The notes below the pieces were generated by a model. It was not told the DNA's origin. It was given only the letters and a program-made list of their open reading frames with translations, and made no database searches. A DNA stretch of 64,000 nucleotides from Nocardiopsis kunsanensis DSM 44524. Lineage in GTDB: Bacteria > Actinomycetota > Actinomycetes > Streptosporangiales > Streptosporangiaceae. Each line of letters opens with the position of its first letter. Within the stretch, counting starts at the first letter, position 1. The DNA is taken from positions 1 through 64,000 of the forward strand of contig NZ_ANAY01000020.1 of assembly GCF_000340965.1 (NCBI RefSeq), in the 5' to 3' direction. The position numbers and the translations under genes were made by a program. Positions 37,176-45,167 of the stretch are shown here, in pieces.

Positions 37176-38564
37176 TCAGGAGACCTCTCCGGAGGAACGC
37201 GGCGCCGGCGTGGAACCGGGCAGGTGGCCCTCGGAGGTGTCGGGCAGGTGGCCTTCCCTCGGCCCGGGGATCTGCCCGCCCAGGCCGGGGCGCCCGGCGG
37301 GGAGGCACACCCGGTTGCGTCCGGTCTCCTTGGCCCGGTACAGGGCCAGGTCGGCGGCGGTGAGCAGTTCGACGAGGTCGTTCCCGTGGTCACCGACGAC
37401 GGCCACGCCGACCGAGACGGTGATCGCCACGGGCACACCGTCCACGGCGATCTCCATACCGCCGACCCGGGCCCGCAACCGTTCGGCGGCCCGGCCTGCC
37501 TCCTCGGTGTCGGCGCCGGGCAGGAGCACCACGAACTCCTCCCCGCCGAACCGTCCGAGCAGATCGGCCTGGCGCAGCTCCTGGGCGATGGTGGTGGCGA
37601 CCCCGAGCAGCACCTGGTCGCCGAAGAGGTGGCCGTGGCTGTCGTTGACGCGCTTGAAGTGGTCGATGTCGATGATGAGCACGGCCGTACGCCCCTGGGT
37701 GCTGCGGGCCCGCGAGATCTCGTTCACGGCGGCCTGCTCCCACGTGGGGGCGTTGAGCAGGCCGGTCTTGGGATCGGTACGCGCCGCGGTCTGCAGCTGT
37801 TGGTAGAGCAGGCTGCGCTGCAGGAGCAGGATCGGGGGCACCGCGATGGCCAGCAGCAGGAGGGAGAGCTGGGCCAGGATCGCGACGGTGATCCCGACAC
37901 ATAATTCGACGGTGTCCACCATGACCGCCTCACGGTCCAGGGCAGAGCTCCGGCCCCGCTCCGGACCGCCGCTGACTCGTGCGGCGAAGGCGATCATGGC
38001 GGTGTTGAATCCGGTGAAGGCCGTGCAGCACAGCACGGCCAGCACCACCCCGCCGACCGAGAGGAGCGAGGAGGAGGACCCCGGGGCACCACCCAACCCG
38101 GCGATCGGGTCGCCGGCGTGCGCCCCGTGCCAGAGCACCGACGCCAGGAAGCCGCAGAGGGCGACCGAGCAGGCGTTGAACACCCGTCGGTGCACCCACG
38201 CCCACCGCACCCGCGTCTGGAGCACCACGAAGACCGGGATCGGTGCCAGGAGCGCGTAGACCGGCGGGAGGAGCATCACCACGGGGAACCACCAGGCCCC
38301 CAGTAGATCGTGCGAGATCCCGCGCGGCTGGCCCAGACGGCGCACACCCTCCACCGAAACGGCCGCGCACAGCATGAGCGCGGCGAAGGTGGCCACGTCC
38401 GAAATGGTGGGTGTGGTCAGGGCGGCACTGGCGCCGACGAGGAACAGCACGGCCAGCACCAGTAGCCCCAGGTAAACCACGAACCCCCGGGGTTGCTGAA
38501 GGATCGGCCAACCGGGACGTTCACCGGACACCTGCTCGGCCGCCGGTTGCTCCGAGATGCTCAC
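37176..38564 (-). CDS. membrane diguanylate cyclase (GGDEF)
   Basis: Makes cyclic di-GMP from GTP. It has 462 residues. The N-terminus has about six to eight membrane helices (30-270; VVYLGLLVLAVLFLVGASAAL is the first). The GGDEF domain runs from about 285 with TDPKTGLLN, DIDHFKRVNDSHGHLFGDQVL and an intact catalytic GGEEF. The product-inhibition I-site RxxD is present as RQAD before the catalytic loop. The last 35 residues are Gly/Pro-rich with a doubled EGHLP. The GTG at 38564 follows GGGAGGGAGG; upstream codons at 38609 and 38630 lack a site. In Streptomyces c-di-GMP times sporulation through BldD, a plausible setting next to the dynamin genes. Confidence 0.9.
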   Translation of the reverse strand: MSISEQPAAEQVSGERPGWPILQQPRGFVVYLGLLVLAVLFLVGASAALTTPTISDVATFAALMLCAAVSVEGVRRLGQPRGISHDLLGAWWFPVVMLLPPVYALLAPIPVFVVLQTRVRWAWVHRRVFNACSVALCGFLASVLWHGAHAGDPIAGLGGAPGSSSSLLSVGGVVLAVLCCTAFTGFNTAMIAFAARVSGGPERGRSSALDREAVMVDTVELCVGITVAILAQLSLLLLAIAVPPILLLQRSLLYQQLQTAARTDPKTGLLNAPTWEQAAVNEISRARSTQGRTAVLIIDIDHFKRVNDSHGHLFGDQVLLGVATTIAQELRQADLLGRFGGEEFVVLLPGADTEEAGRAAERLRARVGGMEIAVDGVPVAITVSVGVAVVGDHGNDLVELLTAADLALYRAKETGRNRVCLPAGRPGLGGQIPGPREGHLPDTSEGHLPGSTPAPRSSGEVS

Positions 38565-38979
38565 CTCTCCCGCCTCCCTCCCGGATTCACTCCGTGTCGA
38601 CTGCCCCATACACGTCTGTGATGGGTCCACCCTCTCCAGAGGTTCTCCTTCAGACGGAACGTGATGTCTCCGAGTTCCTCTTCAGTGCCGAACTGTCACC
38701 CCGGCGGCGACCGCAGTGCACTAGGGCATCATGAGCACCCCTGTCGATCACACACGACCTACTTTACATTACGTTGAGTAATTTATTTATTGCTCATTGT
38801 ACGACCGACGCAGGCAGAGACCAAGGTTGCGACCCGGCCTCCTCCCGAAGGGGGCTTGGGATCCCCCGGAAATTGGTACATCCTTCCTTGGGCGGCGGTC
38901 CGGAGGATCGGGTGGCCCCCACCCTCTTCGGCCGTCCGTCCGCACGTGGAAACCACCGACCAGACAAGGAGCGTGCTCC
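38565..38979. other. intergenic region with an AT-rich block and stem-loops
   Basis: A 45-base block around 38760-38805 is strikingly A/T-rich for this genome (TTTACATTACGTTGAG, then a run of T and A). It can hold promoters in both directions, for example TTTACA or TTGAGT as -35 elements on the plus strand and TAAAGT as a -10 on the minus strand toward the cyclase gene. Rightward, short stems are visible: GGGGG-CTTGGGAT-CCCCC near 38850 and GGGTGG-CCC-CCACCC near 38910. The open frame starting TTG at 38774 has no ribosome site. A small structured transcript is possible. Confidence 0.4.
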
Positions 38980-39006
38980 ATGAGCAAGGGCGTGAGCTGG
39001 GCCTGA
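38980..39006 (+). CDS. possible 8-residue leader-type peptide MSKGVSWA
   Basis: A perfect AAGGAG at about 38966-38971 lies nine bases before ATG; the frame encodes MSKGVSWA and stops. A 16-bp perfect stem follows 17 bases later. The layout (promoter-like AT block, strong ribosome site, tiny frame, hairpin) looks like a leader peptide or a translated small RNA, but there is no gene downstream on the plus strand to regulate. Confidence 0.25.
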   Translation: MSKGVSWA

Positions 39007-39023
39007 AAGCCCTGAGGAACGAG

Positions 39024-39063
39024 CCGGGGGCGGGCGGCAGTTACTGGTGCCGCCCGCCCCCGG
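39024..39063. terminator. 16-bp perfect hairpin
   Basis: CCGGGGGCGGGCGGCA (39024-39039) pairs perfectly with 39048-39063 around an 8-base loop. It serves the minus-strand dynamin gene ending at 39098 and any plus-strand transcript from the AT-rich block. Confidence 0.75.
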
Positions 39064-39097
39064 GCCGGTGCGGGCCCCGGGCCCGCTCGTGTCCGTC

Positions 39098-41683
39098 TCA
39101 GTCCTCGCCGGGACCCCGAGCCGCTCCGTAGGCACGTCGGAAGGAGCGGAAGCGCTCCAGCTCTGCTTCCAGGGGCCGGACCACCCGTTCACCGACGATC
39201 TCGCGCACACTCGCGTCGGCGGTGCGTTCGATCTCCTCCCGGCGTTGGACCGCGGCGACCTCCACGAGGTTTCCGCATCCCACCCCGGTGAGCCAACCGA
39301 CCAGCAACGAGGCGCCCACGACCGCACCCGCGTAGACGATGAAGATCGGGTCGTCGAAGATCCGGGTCCCGGTGATACCGCCGCTCACCCAGCTCAGCGC
39401 AGCCACCAGCGCCCAGACCGCGCCGACGCCGGCGACACCCAGCAGCACGTGCTGCAGGATCCGCGCGAAAGCCCACCAGGAGGGGGTCCGCTCCGTTCCG
39501 CGCACCGCGCCGTCGACGGCCTCTCCCAGCTCGGAGGGCAACTCCTCCACACCCGAACGGGCCGCCGCGCGCATACGCCGCCGCCACATCGGCGGCATCC
39601 CCTCGGAAACGCTGTCGGCCGCCTCGACCAGAGACTTCTCCATCTCCGCCCCGTGTGCGTCCACACGTCCGGAGACCCCGTTCTCGGTGTCGCGGCGCAC
39701 GAAATCCAGCTGCACGGCCGCCAGCGGGTCCTTGCGCAACTTGGTCAGCCTGCGCACCACCGGCCAGCCGACCCGGCGCCGCCCGCGCCGCACGTCGTTG
39801 GCCTCGGTGACGTCGGCGACCGCGCTGACCCCCGCCGCGTTCGACAGCCCCTTCTGCAGGAAGGACCGTACTTCGGTGGAGACCGTCGTGGGGACCTCGC
39901 CCTCCCCCTGGAACGGTTCGAAGTCGCGCACGATGACGTCGAGGTCGGCGTCCAGCCGGTCGACCAGTGCACGGCGTTCCCTCACCGTTTCGGACAGGAA
40001 GCCGCGCAGGTCGTCCACACCGTGATCGGTGGCGGTCGAGGTGGTGATGATGCGCGGATGGACCCCCGACTCGGTCTCCAGCAGGCGCCGAAGGTCGGTG
40101 AGCAGTTCCTCGAGCTCCTCCGACTCGACCTTGTCGATCTGGTTGAGCACGGCCACGGTCACCGCGCCGTGCCCGGCCATGTTGGCCAGATAGCGGTGGT
40201 GGAGAGAGGCGTCGGCGTACTTCTGCGGGTCCACGACCCACAGGAGCAGGTCCACGGAGCCGATGAGCCGGTCGGCCTCGGCCGTGTGCATGCTGCGCAC
40301 CGAGTCGTGGTCGGGCAGGTCGAGCAGGACCAGGCCGTGGAGCTCGGAGTTGCCCGAGTCCAACACCCCGGTGCGGGAGTGGCGGTAGCGGGGCGGCACC
40401 CCCAGCCAGCCGAGCAGGTCGTCGGCGCCCTCGTTCCCCCACACGCACGCGTGTGCCTTGGAGGTGGTGGGCCGGGTGATGCCGGTCTGCGACAGTTCCA
40501 GCCCGCACAAGGCGTTGAACAGGGACGACTTTCCGCTGCCGGTTCCTCCGGCCAGGGCGACGACGGTGTGCTCACCCGACAGGCGCAGGCGGGCCCCGGC
40601 GTGTTGCAGAAGCTGGGAGGAACGTTCGGTCACCGAGGAAGGCAGTTCGTCCCCGCCGATCTCCAGCAGGGTCTCGAGCGAGTCCAGACGTTCGACGAGC
40701 TCGTCCCGGGTGGAGGTACGGGCCGGGCGCCAGGTGTCCTGGTCGGCGGGACGGTACTCCTTCCCCTCGGAAGCCTCGCTCCCCGCACCGCTCCCGTCCG
40801 TGTGTCCGGCGGAGGCCGCCTTGCCGGTGCCGTCCTCCTCGGTGGCGGTGTCGGGTCCGAGGGCGCGGAAGGCCCCCGACACGGGTGAGGACCCGGGCAC
40901 ACGGCGCGGCAGCGGTGGTGGGTCGTCCGGTCCGGGGGCGTCCCCTTCCTGCCCTTCCTGCGCGTGCCCGGTGTTCGCTTCCGGATCAACGTTTCCGGCG
41001 TGCTCGAAGGCCCCGTAGCTCTGCTCGGGCCCGGCGGTCTCCCCCTGCGGCCCCGGGGCCCCGAGGTCCTGGGCACCGGCATGTTCGGCCTCGGGACGGG
41101 CCGGGACGGGCGGACCGACCGGGTCGGCCGGGTCGGCCGGACCTGCGGCTTCGGGGAGCTCGTCACCGATGTCCTCGGCCCCGGGGCCGGGATCGGGTCG
41201 CTCGGGCACGGGCACGGCCGGGAAGGCCCCGGTCACACGGCCCGCGATCCGGGTGTCGTCGGCCGCCTCCGTGAGGCTGCCGACCCACCCGGCCAGGCCG
41301 TCCGGATCGTCCTCACCGTGCTCGGGTCCACGGCTGCCGCCCGACGACGGGCGCGCGTGACGGCCCGGGGAGCGCTGCGAGGAGCGTTCCCCCGCCGCGG
41401 TCGCGCCGGCCGGGCCCGAGGGGGCCGGGTAGCCCGTGACCCCGTCGTAGCCGACTCCCTCTGCCGACGGACTGGTCCCAGCCGCGTGCTCGGGATGCTC
41501 GGGCACCGGCATCGTGTAGATACGCCAGGGCCCGGGGTCGGGCTCGGTCCCTTCCGGGGCCCGGTGCTGCTCCTCGGAGGCCTGCTCGGCCCCGTGCTGT
41601 CTGCCCGTGTGCCCCTCCTGGGTCCCGTCGGTGCCGGAACCGGAGTCCCCCTGGTTCTCCGCGGGGTTCCACTGAGTCGTCAT
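39098..41683 (-). CDS. bacterial dynamin-like GTPase with C-terminal membrane helices (DynB-like)
   Basis: Large GTPase of 861 residues. The first 330 are acidic and disordered (Gly/Pro/Glu). The GTPase domain has G1 GGTGSGKSSLFNAL near 380, a Thr in G2 (GITRPTTS), G3 DLPDHDS and G4 as NQID. It is followed by long helices and two membrane helices near 740-763 and 780-803 (VLLGVAGVGAVWALVAAL; IFIVYAGAVVGASLLV), then a short coiled C-terminus. It overlaps the preceding dynamin gene by ATGA, so the pair is translationally coupled. In Streptomyces a tandem pair, DynA/DynB, stabilises FtsZ rings during sporulation septation; equivalence here is inference from architecture and pairing. Confidence 0.8.
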   Translation of the reverse strand: MTTQWNPAENQGDSGSGTDGTQEGHTGRQHGAEQASEEQHRAPEGTEPDPGPWRIYTMPVPEHPEHAAGTSPSAEGVGYDGVTGYPAPSGPAGATAAGERSSQRSPGRHARPSSGGSRGPEHGEDDPDGLAGWVGSLTEAADDTRIAGRVTGAFPAVPVPERPDPGPGAEDIGDELPEAAGPADPADPVGPPVPARPEAEHAGAQDLGAPGPQGETAGPEQSYGAFEHAGNVDPEANTGHAQEGQEGDAPGPDDPPPLPRRVPGSSPVSGAFRALGPDTATEEDGTGKAASAGHTDGSGAGSEASEGKEYRPADQDTWRPARTSTRDELVERLDSLETLLEIGGDELPSSVTERSSQLLQHAGARLRLSGEHTVVALAGGTGSGKSSLFNALCGLELSQTGITRPTTSKAHACVWGNEGADDLLGWLGVPPRYRHSRTGVLDSGNSELHGLVLLDLPDHDSVRSMHTAEADRLIGSVDLLLWVVDPQKYADASLHHRYLANMAGHGAVTVAVLNQIDKVESEELEELLTDLRRLLETESGVHPRIITTSTATDHGVDDLRGFLSETVRERRALVDRLDADLDVIVRDFEPFQGEGEVPTTVSTEVRSFLQKGLSNAAGVSAVADVTEANDVRRGRRRVGWPVVRRLTKLRKDPLAAVQLDFVRRDTENGVSGRVDAHGAEMEKSLVEAADSVSEGMPPMWRRRMRAAARSGVEELPSELGEAVDGAVRGTERTPSWWAFARILQHVLLGVAGVGAVWALVAALSWVSGGITGTRIFDDPIFIVYAGAVVGASLLVGWLTGVGCGNLVEVAAVQRREEIERTADASVREIVGERVVRPLEAELERFRSFRRAYGAARGPGED

Positions 41684-43573
41684 CGTGAAATCTCAAGGTT
41701 GTATTTGGCCTGGTAGAGCTGGACCGCGGCGTCCTCCGACGGGACCCCCGCCGAGGCGAGCACGGCGTCGAAGGGCACACGTTCCCGCTGGAGCAGGCCT
41801 TCGATACGTGCACGGAGGTTGTCGCGTGCGGTCGCGCCCATGCTGCGCAGGGACGGTGCGCCGAACAGCCCTTTGAGCAAGCGCTGCGGCGAGGGGCCGG
41901 TGGGCTCGGCCGCATGGGCCCCGCCACCGGACTGGCTGCGTTCGTAGCCGAGCAGGTCGATGATCAGGACCAGGGCCACGACATCGTGGTCGAAGGTGAC
42001 GAACCGGGCCACGGAGCGCTTGGTGGCCCCCCCGTTCCGCAGTCATCTCCGCGATCTCACGCTGCCACTCGGCGATCTCCTGACGAACCTGCTGGGCGAG
42101 CATGCCGCTGCCGGGCTTGTCCAACGCCTCGGCCACGAGGTCCCCGCCACCGGAGACCGTGCGCCACCGGTCCTCGATGTCGTCGGAGGCGCGTTCGCTC
42201 GCCGCGACCACGAGGGCCTCCAGGGAGTCGCGCACCGCACCTTCCAGGGAACCGACACGCTGACCGCTCTCGGCCTGCTGCGCCTTGGCCTTGCGGGAGC
42301 GCTTGCTGCGCATCTTCAGGCTCTTGGCGAGCTCACCGCTGGCGGCGACCTCGTGCCAGCGCGCCAGCAGTGTTCCGCGCAGCAGGGAGCCGTCGCCCAG
42401 GGCCGAGTCGATACGCCGGGCAGCGCCCGCGTAGGCCTCGTCGACGGCTGTCCCCAGCTCCCGGGAGAGCTCGATCTGGCCCTCCACACAGCGGATGAGC
42501 TCGGGGACCCGCTCGGCGAAGCTGTCGATGACCCCGATGAAGGTACGCCGGGAGACACGGTCGCGCTGCTCGTCCTCGCCGGCCACGTCCGCCAGGTAGT
42601 CCCGGACGGGGTCGGCGACGTTGGAGGTGAAGTGCTCCCCCGAGATCTGGTCGGTCTCGGAGATGGCGAAGCGGGTGGCGTTGCCCAGACCGTTGGCCTC
42701 CAGCATCGCGCCGAAGTGGTCGAGCAACTGCTGGTGGCCCTTGCGCGGCACCCGGGAGAGCACCACCGCCAGGGAGGTGTCGCGGTCCCTGGCCACCTGG
42801 AGGAACTCCCACACACGGGCGTCGGCGTAGCGGGTGCTGGTGGTGACGAAGACCCACAGGTCGGCAGCGTCCAGGAACTTCGACGCGAACTCGTGGTGAG
42901 CGGCCACGGCGGAGTCGACGTCCGGGGTGTCGAGCAGCGCGACCCCGGGCGGCATGGCGTCGCTCGCGGCGAGCACGAGCATGCCGTCCTTACCGGGCAT
43001 GGCCAGACCCTGCTGGCGCACACGCGGCAGGCTCGGGATGAAGTGCGATTCGCTGAACCAGTCGACGTCGGCTGGGTTGCACGCCAGTACGGGGCTGTTG
43101 GTGATGGGACGGCGCACGCCCGTGGTCGTGACCTGCTCGCCCACCAGGCTGTTGACCAGGGTGGACTTGCCGGCACCGGTGGACCCCGCCACGGCGATCA
43201 ACAGGGGGATGTCGGGGCGACGCACACGGGGCAGCACGTAGTCGGAGAGCTGCGCCAGCAGGTCGCTCTGCAACGCCTCGCCCTCGTCGGCGCCGGGTAG
43301 CCCCTGGGCGAAGCGCAGATCCCGGATCTGGGTGCGTAGCGACTCCAGGACCTGCTCGAAACGGCCGTCGTCGGAGGCCGGAGCGCGGTGTTTGGCGCGT
43401 CCGGCCGAGATGGGGACGGTCGGGCCCCGGCGCCCGTCGGCGTCCGGGGAGCCCGCCTCGGGCACGCCCTGGTGCCCTTCGTTGGTCTGGTCGGAGGTGG
43501 CGGCCGGTCCTGGGTCGAACCGGTCCGAAGCACCGGAGCCGGTGGCGTTCGGTGCAGCCGACGGCCGGGTCAT
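41680..43573 (-). CDS. bacterial dynamin-like GTPase (DynA-like), frameshifted near its C-terminus
   Basis: The frame from the ATG at 43573 (GAGGAGGG site) carries a disordered N-terminus (1-75) and a GTPase domain: G1 AGSTGAGKSTLVNSLVG near 130, G2 region TTTGVRRPITNSP, G3 DTPDVDS near 215. At a run of seven G near 42029-42035 the frame slips. As written it would end in a meaningless Arg/Pro tail at 41693. Removing one G restores ATKRSVARFVTFDHDVVALVL and a normal C-terminus ending AKYNLEISR at 41680. The restored stop overlaps the next start as ATGA, so that is surely the ancestral frame. It is either a sequencing error, a real recent mutation, or slippage. Confidence 0.8.
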
Positions 43574-43644
43574 GATCGGTATGCCCTCCTCATCGGTACT
43601 GATCTGTCCCCACCGGCTCGGACGGCGGACGCCGCCGGAGGGGG

Positions 43645-44931
43645 TTACTGGAGATCGCGCCCGGTCGCCAGTCGACGGGTCTCGAGCTGGGCTCCCGTGT
43701 GCAGTATGTCAAGTTCCCGCGCGGTTTTGACCACTTCCCCGATGATCACCACCGCCGGGGGCCGTACGTCGGCCGAGCGGGCCTCGTCGGCAATGGTCGA
43801 CAGGGTACCCGTCACGATTCGCTGTCCAGGCAGTGTCGCTTCCTGCACGACCGCCACGGAGGTTTCGGCGTCACGGCCGTGCGCGACCATGGCCTCGGCG
43901 ACCTGTTCCAGGCGCGCCACTCCCATGAGTACGACGACAGTATCCCCCGACATGGCAAGTGCGGCCCAGTCGATGGTCGAACGCGGGTCGTCGGGCCCCA
44001 CGTGGGCCGAGACCACGTGCGCGCCCTGGGAGACACCGCGGTGGGTCGTGGGGACACCGGCGGCGGCCGGGGCGGCGAGTGCACTGCTCACACCGGGCAC
44101 GGCCATGACCGGTACGCCCGCTTCGGCGCAGGCGGCGGCCTCCTCACCGCCGCGGCCGAACAGGAAGGAGTCCCCGCCCTTGAGCCGGACGACGAACTTC
44201 CCGTTCCGGGCACGGTCGATGAGTACCTCGTTGATGGCCTCCTGCGCCATCGACCGACCGTAGGGGATCTTGGCGGCGTCGACGATCTCCACGTCGGCCG
44301 GGAGGCGGTCGAGCAGAGAGGTGGGAGCGAGGCGGTCCACGACCACGACGTCGGCCTGGGACAGCAGCTGTTGGCCCCGGACCGTGATCAGGCCGGGGTC
44401 CCCGGGGCCACCGCCGACCAGGGCCACGCCCGAGAGGCGTTCCCGGCCCCGGCGGGCATCGAGGGTTCCGTCGGCGAGTTGGTCGGTGACGGCGTCGCGG
44501 AGCCCTGCCGCGCGGCGGGGGTCTCCGGAAGCGACCACACCCACGGTGACGTCGTCGACCGTGCCGCTGGCCGGGGTCCAGGCCGCGGAGACGTGCCGGT
44601 CGTCGGCGCGCACGCACCACAGGCGGGCGTTCTCGGCCTCGTCGGCGACGGCGGCGTTGACGGCGGGGTCGTCGGTGGCGGCGTGGACCAGCCAGTAGGT
44701 GGGGGCCTCCGGCCCCGCGACGTCACCTGGTTCGTAACCACGGGCGTGCCACGTCAGGTGTCCTGCGGAGGCCAGGTCCTCCAGGGCGGTGGACACGGAC
44801 GGGGAGATCAGGTGCACATGCGCGCCCGCGTCGATCAGGACAGGGATTCTGCGCTGGGCGACCTCGCCCCCTCCGACCACGAGCACGTCGCGTCCGGCCA
44901 TGCGCAAACCAAGGAGGTAGGTCACGGGCAT
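43645..44931 (-). CDS. cysG: siroheme synthase CysG-type: uroporphyrinogen-III C-methyltransferase with precorrin-2 dehydrogenase domain
   Basis: Bifunctional enzyme of 428 residues. Residues 1-150 form the precorrin-2 dehydrogenase/ferrochelatase part (NAD motif VLVVGGGEVAQRR). From about 160 comes the SAM-dependent methyltransferase (VALVGGGPGDPGLITVRG, VVRLKGGDSFLFGRGGEEAAAC, VPGVSSALAAPAAAGVPTTHRG). It makes precorrin-2, and from it siroheme for sulfite/nitrite reductase, and can feed cobalamin synthesis. The next gene upstream is the BluB-CobT fusion, supporting a tetrapyrrole setting. The ATG at 44931 follows AAGGGG. Some annotations would use cobA for the methyltransferase half. Confidence 0.93.
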   Translation of the reverse strand: MPVTYLLGLRMAGRDVLVVGGGEVAQRRIPVLIDAGAHVHLISPSVSTALEDLASAGHLTWHARGYEPGDVAGPEAPTYWLVHAATDDPAVNAAVADEAENARLWCVRADDRHVSAAWTPASGTVDDVTVGVVASGDPRRAAGLRDAVTDQLADGTLDARRGRERLSGVALVGGGPGDPGLITVRGQQLLSQADVVVVDRLAPTSLLDRLPADVEIVDAAKIPYGRSMAQEAINEVLIDRARNGKFVVRLKGGDSFLFGRGGEEAAACAEAGVPVMAVPGVSSALAAPAAAGVPTTHRGVSQGAHVVSAHVGPDDPRSTIDWAALAMSGDTVVVLMGVARLEQVAEAMVAHGRDAETSVAVVQEATLPGQRIVTGTLSTIADEARSADVRPPAVVIIGEVVKTARELDILHTGAQLETRRLATGRDLQ

Positions 44932-45167
44932 TCCCCTTCAGTCGTCCGGCGCCCCGACGACGTCGACGGGATACGTGTGGGGCGTTGCCCTCACACCGCC
45001 GGCGTTGGTACGGCGTTCTCTCCACAGCAGCTTGCCAGAATGCTGTGGAACGAGGACGAATCGGGGTGGCCCCAGCGATACGGCCGTCCCGCACCGACCA
45101 GCGGTGTCAGGTGCGGGACGGTCCTGGTGCGAGAGCCGGGCCCCGAGCGCGCGGGGCACGCGGACGG

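Noticed and set aside
38830..38960. 6C RNA or a known riboswitch in the AT-rich intergenic region
   Set aside because: The two stems do not carry the C-run loops of 6C RNA, and I could not match any riboswitch core.
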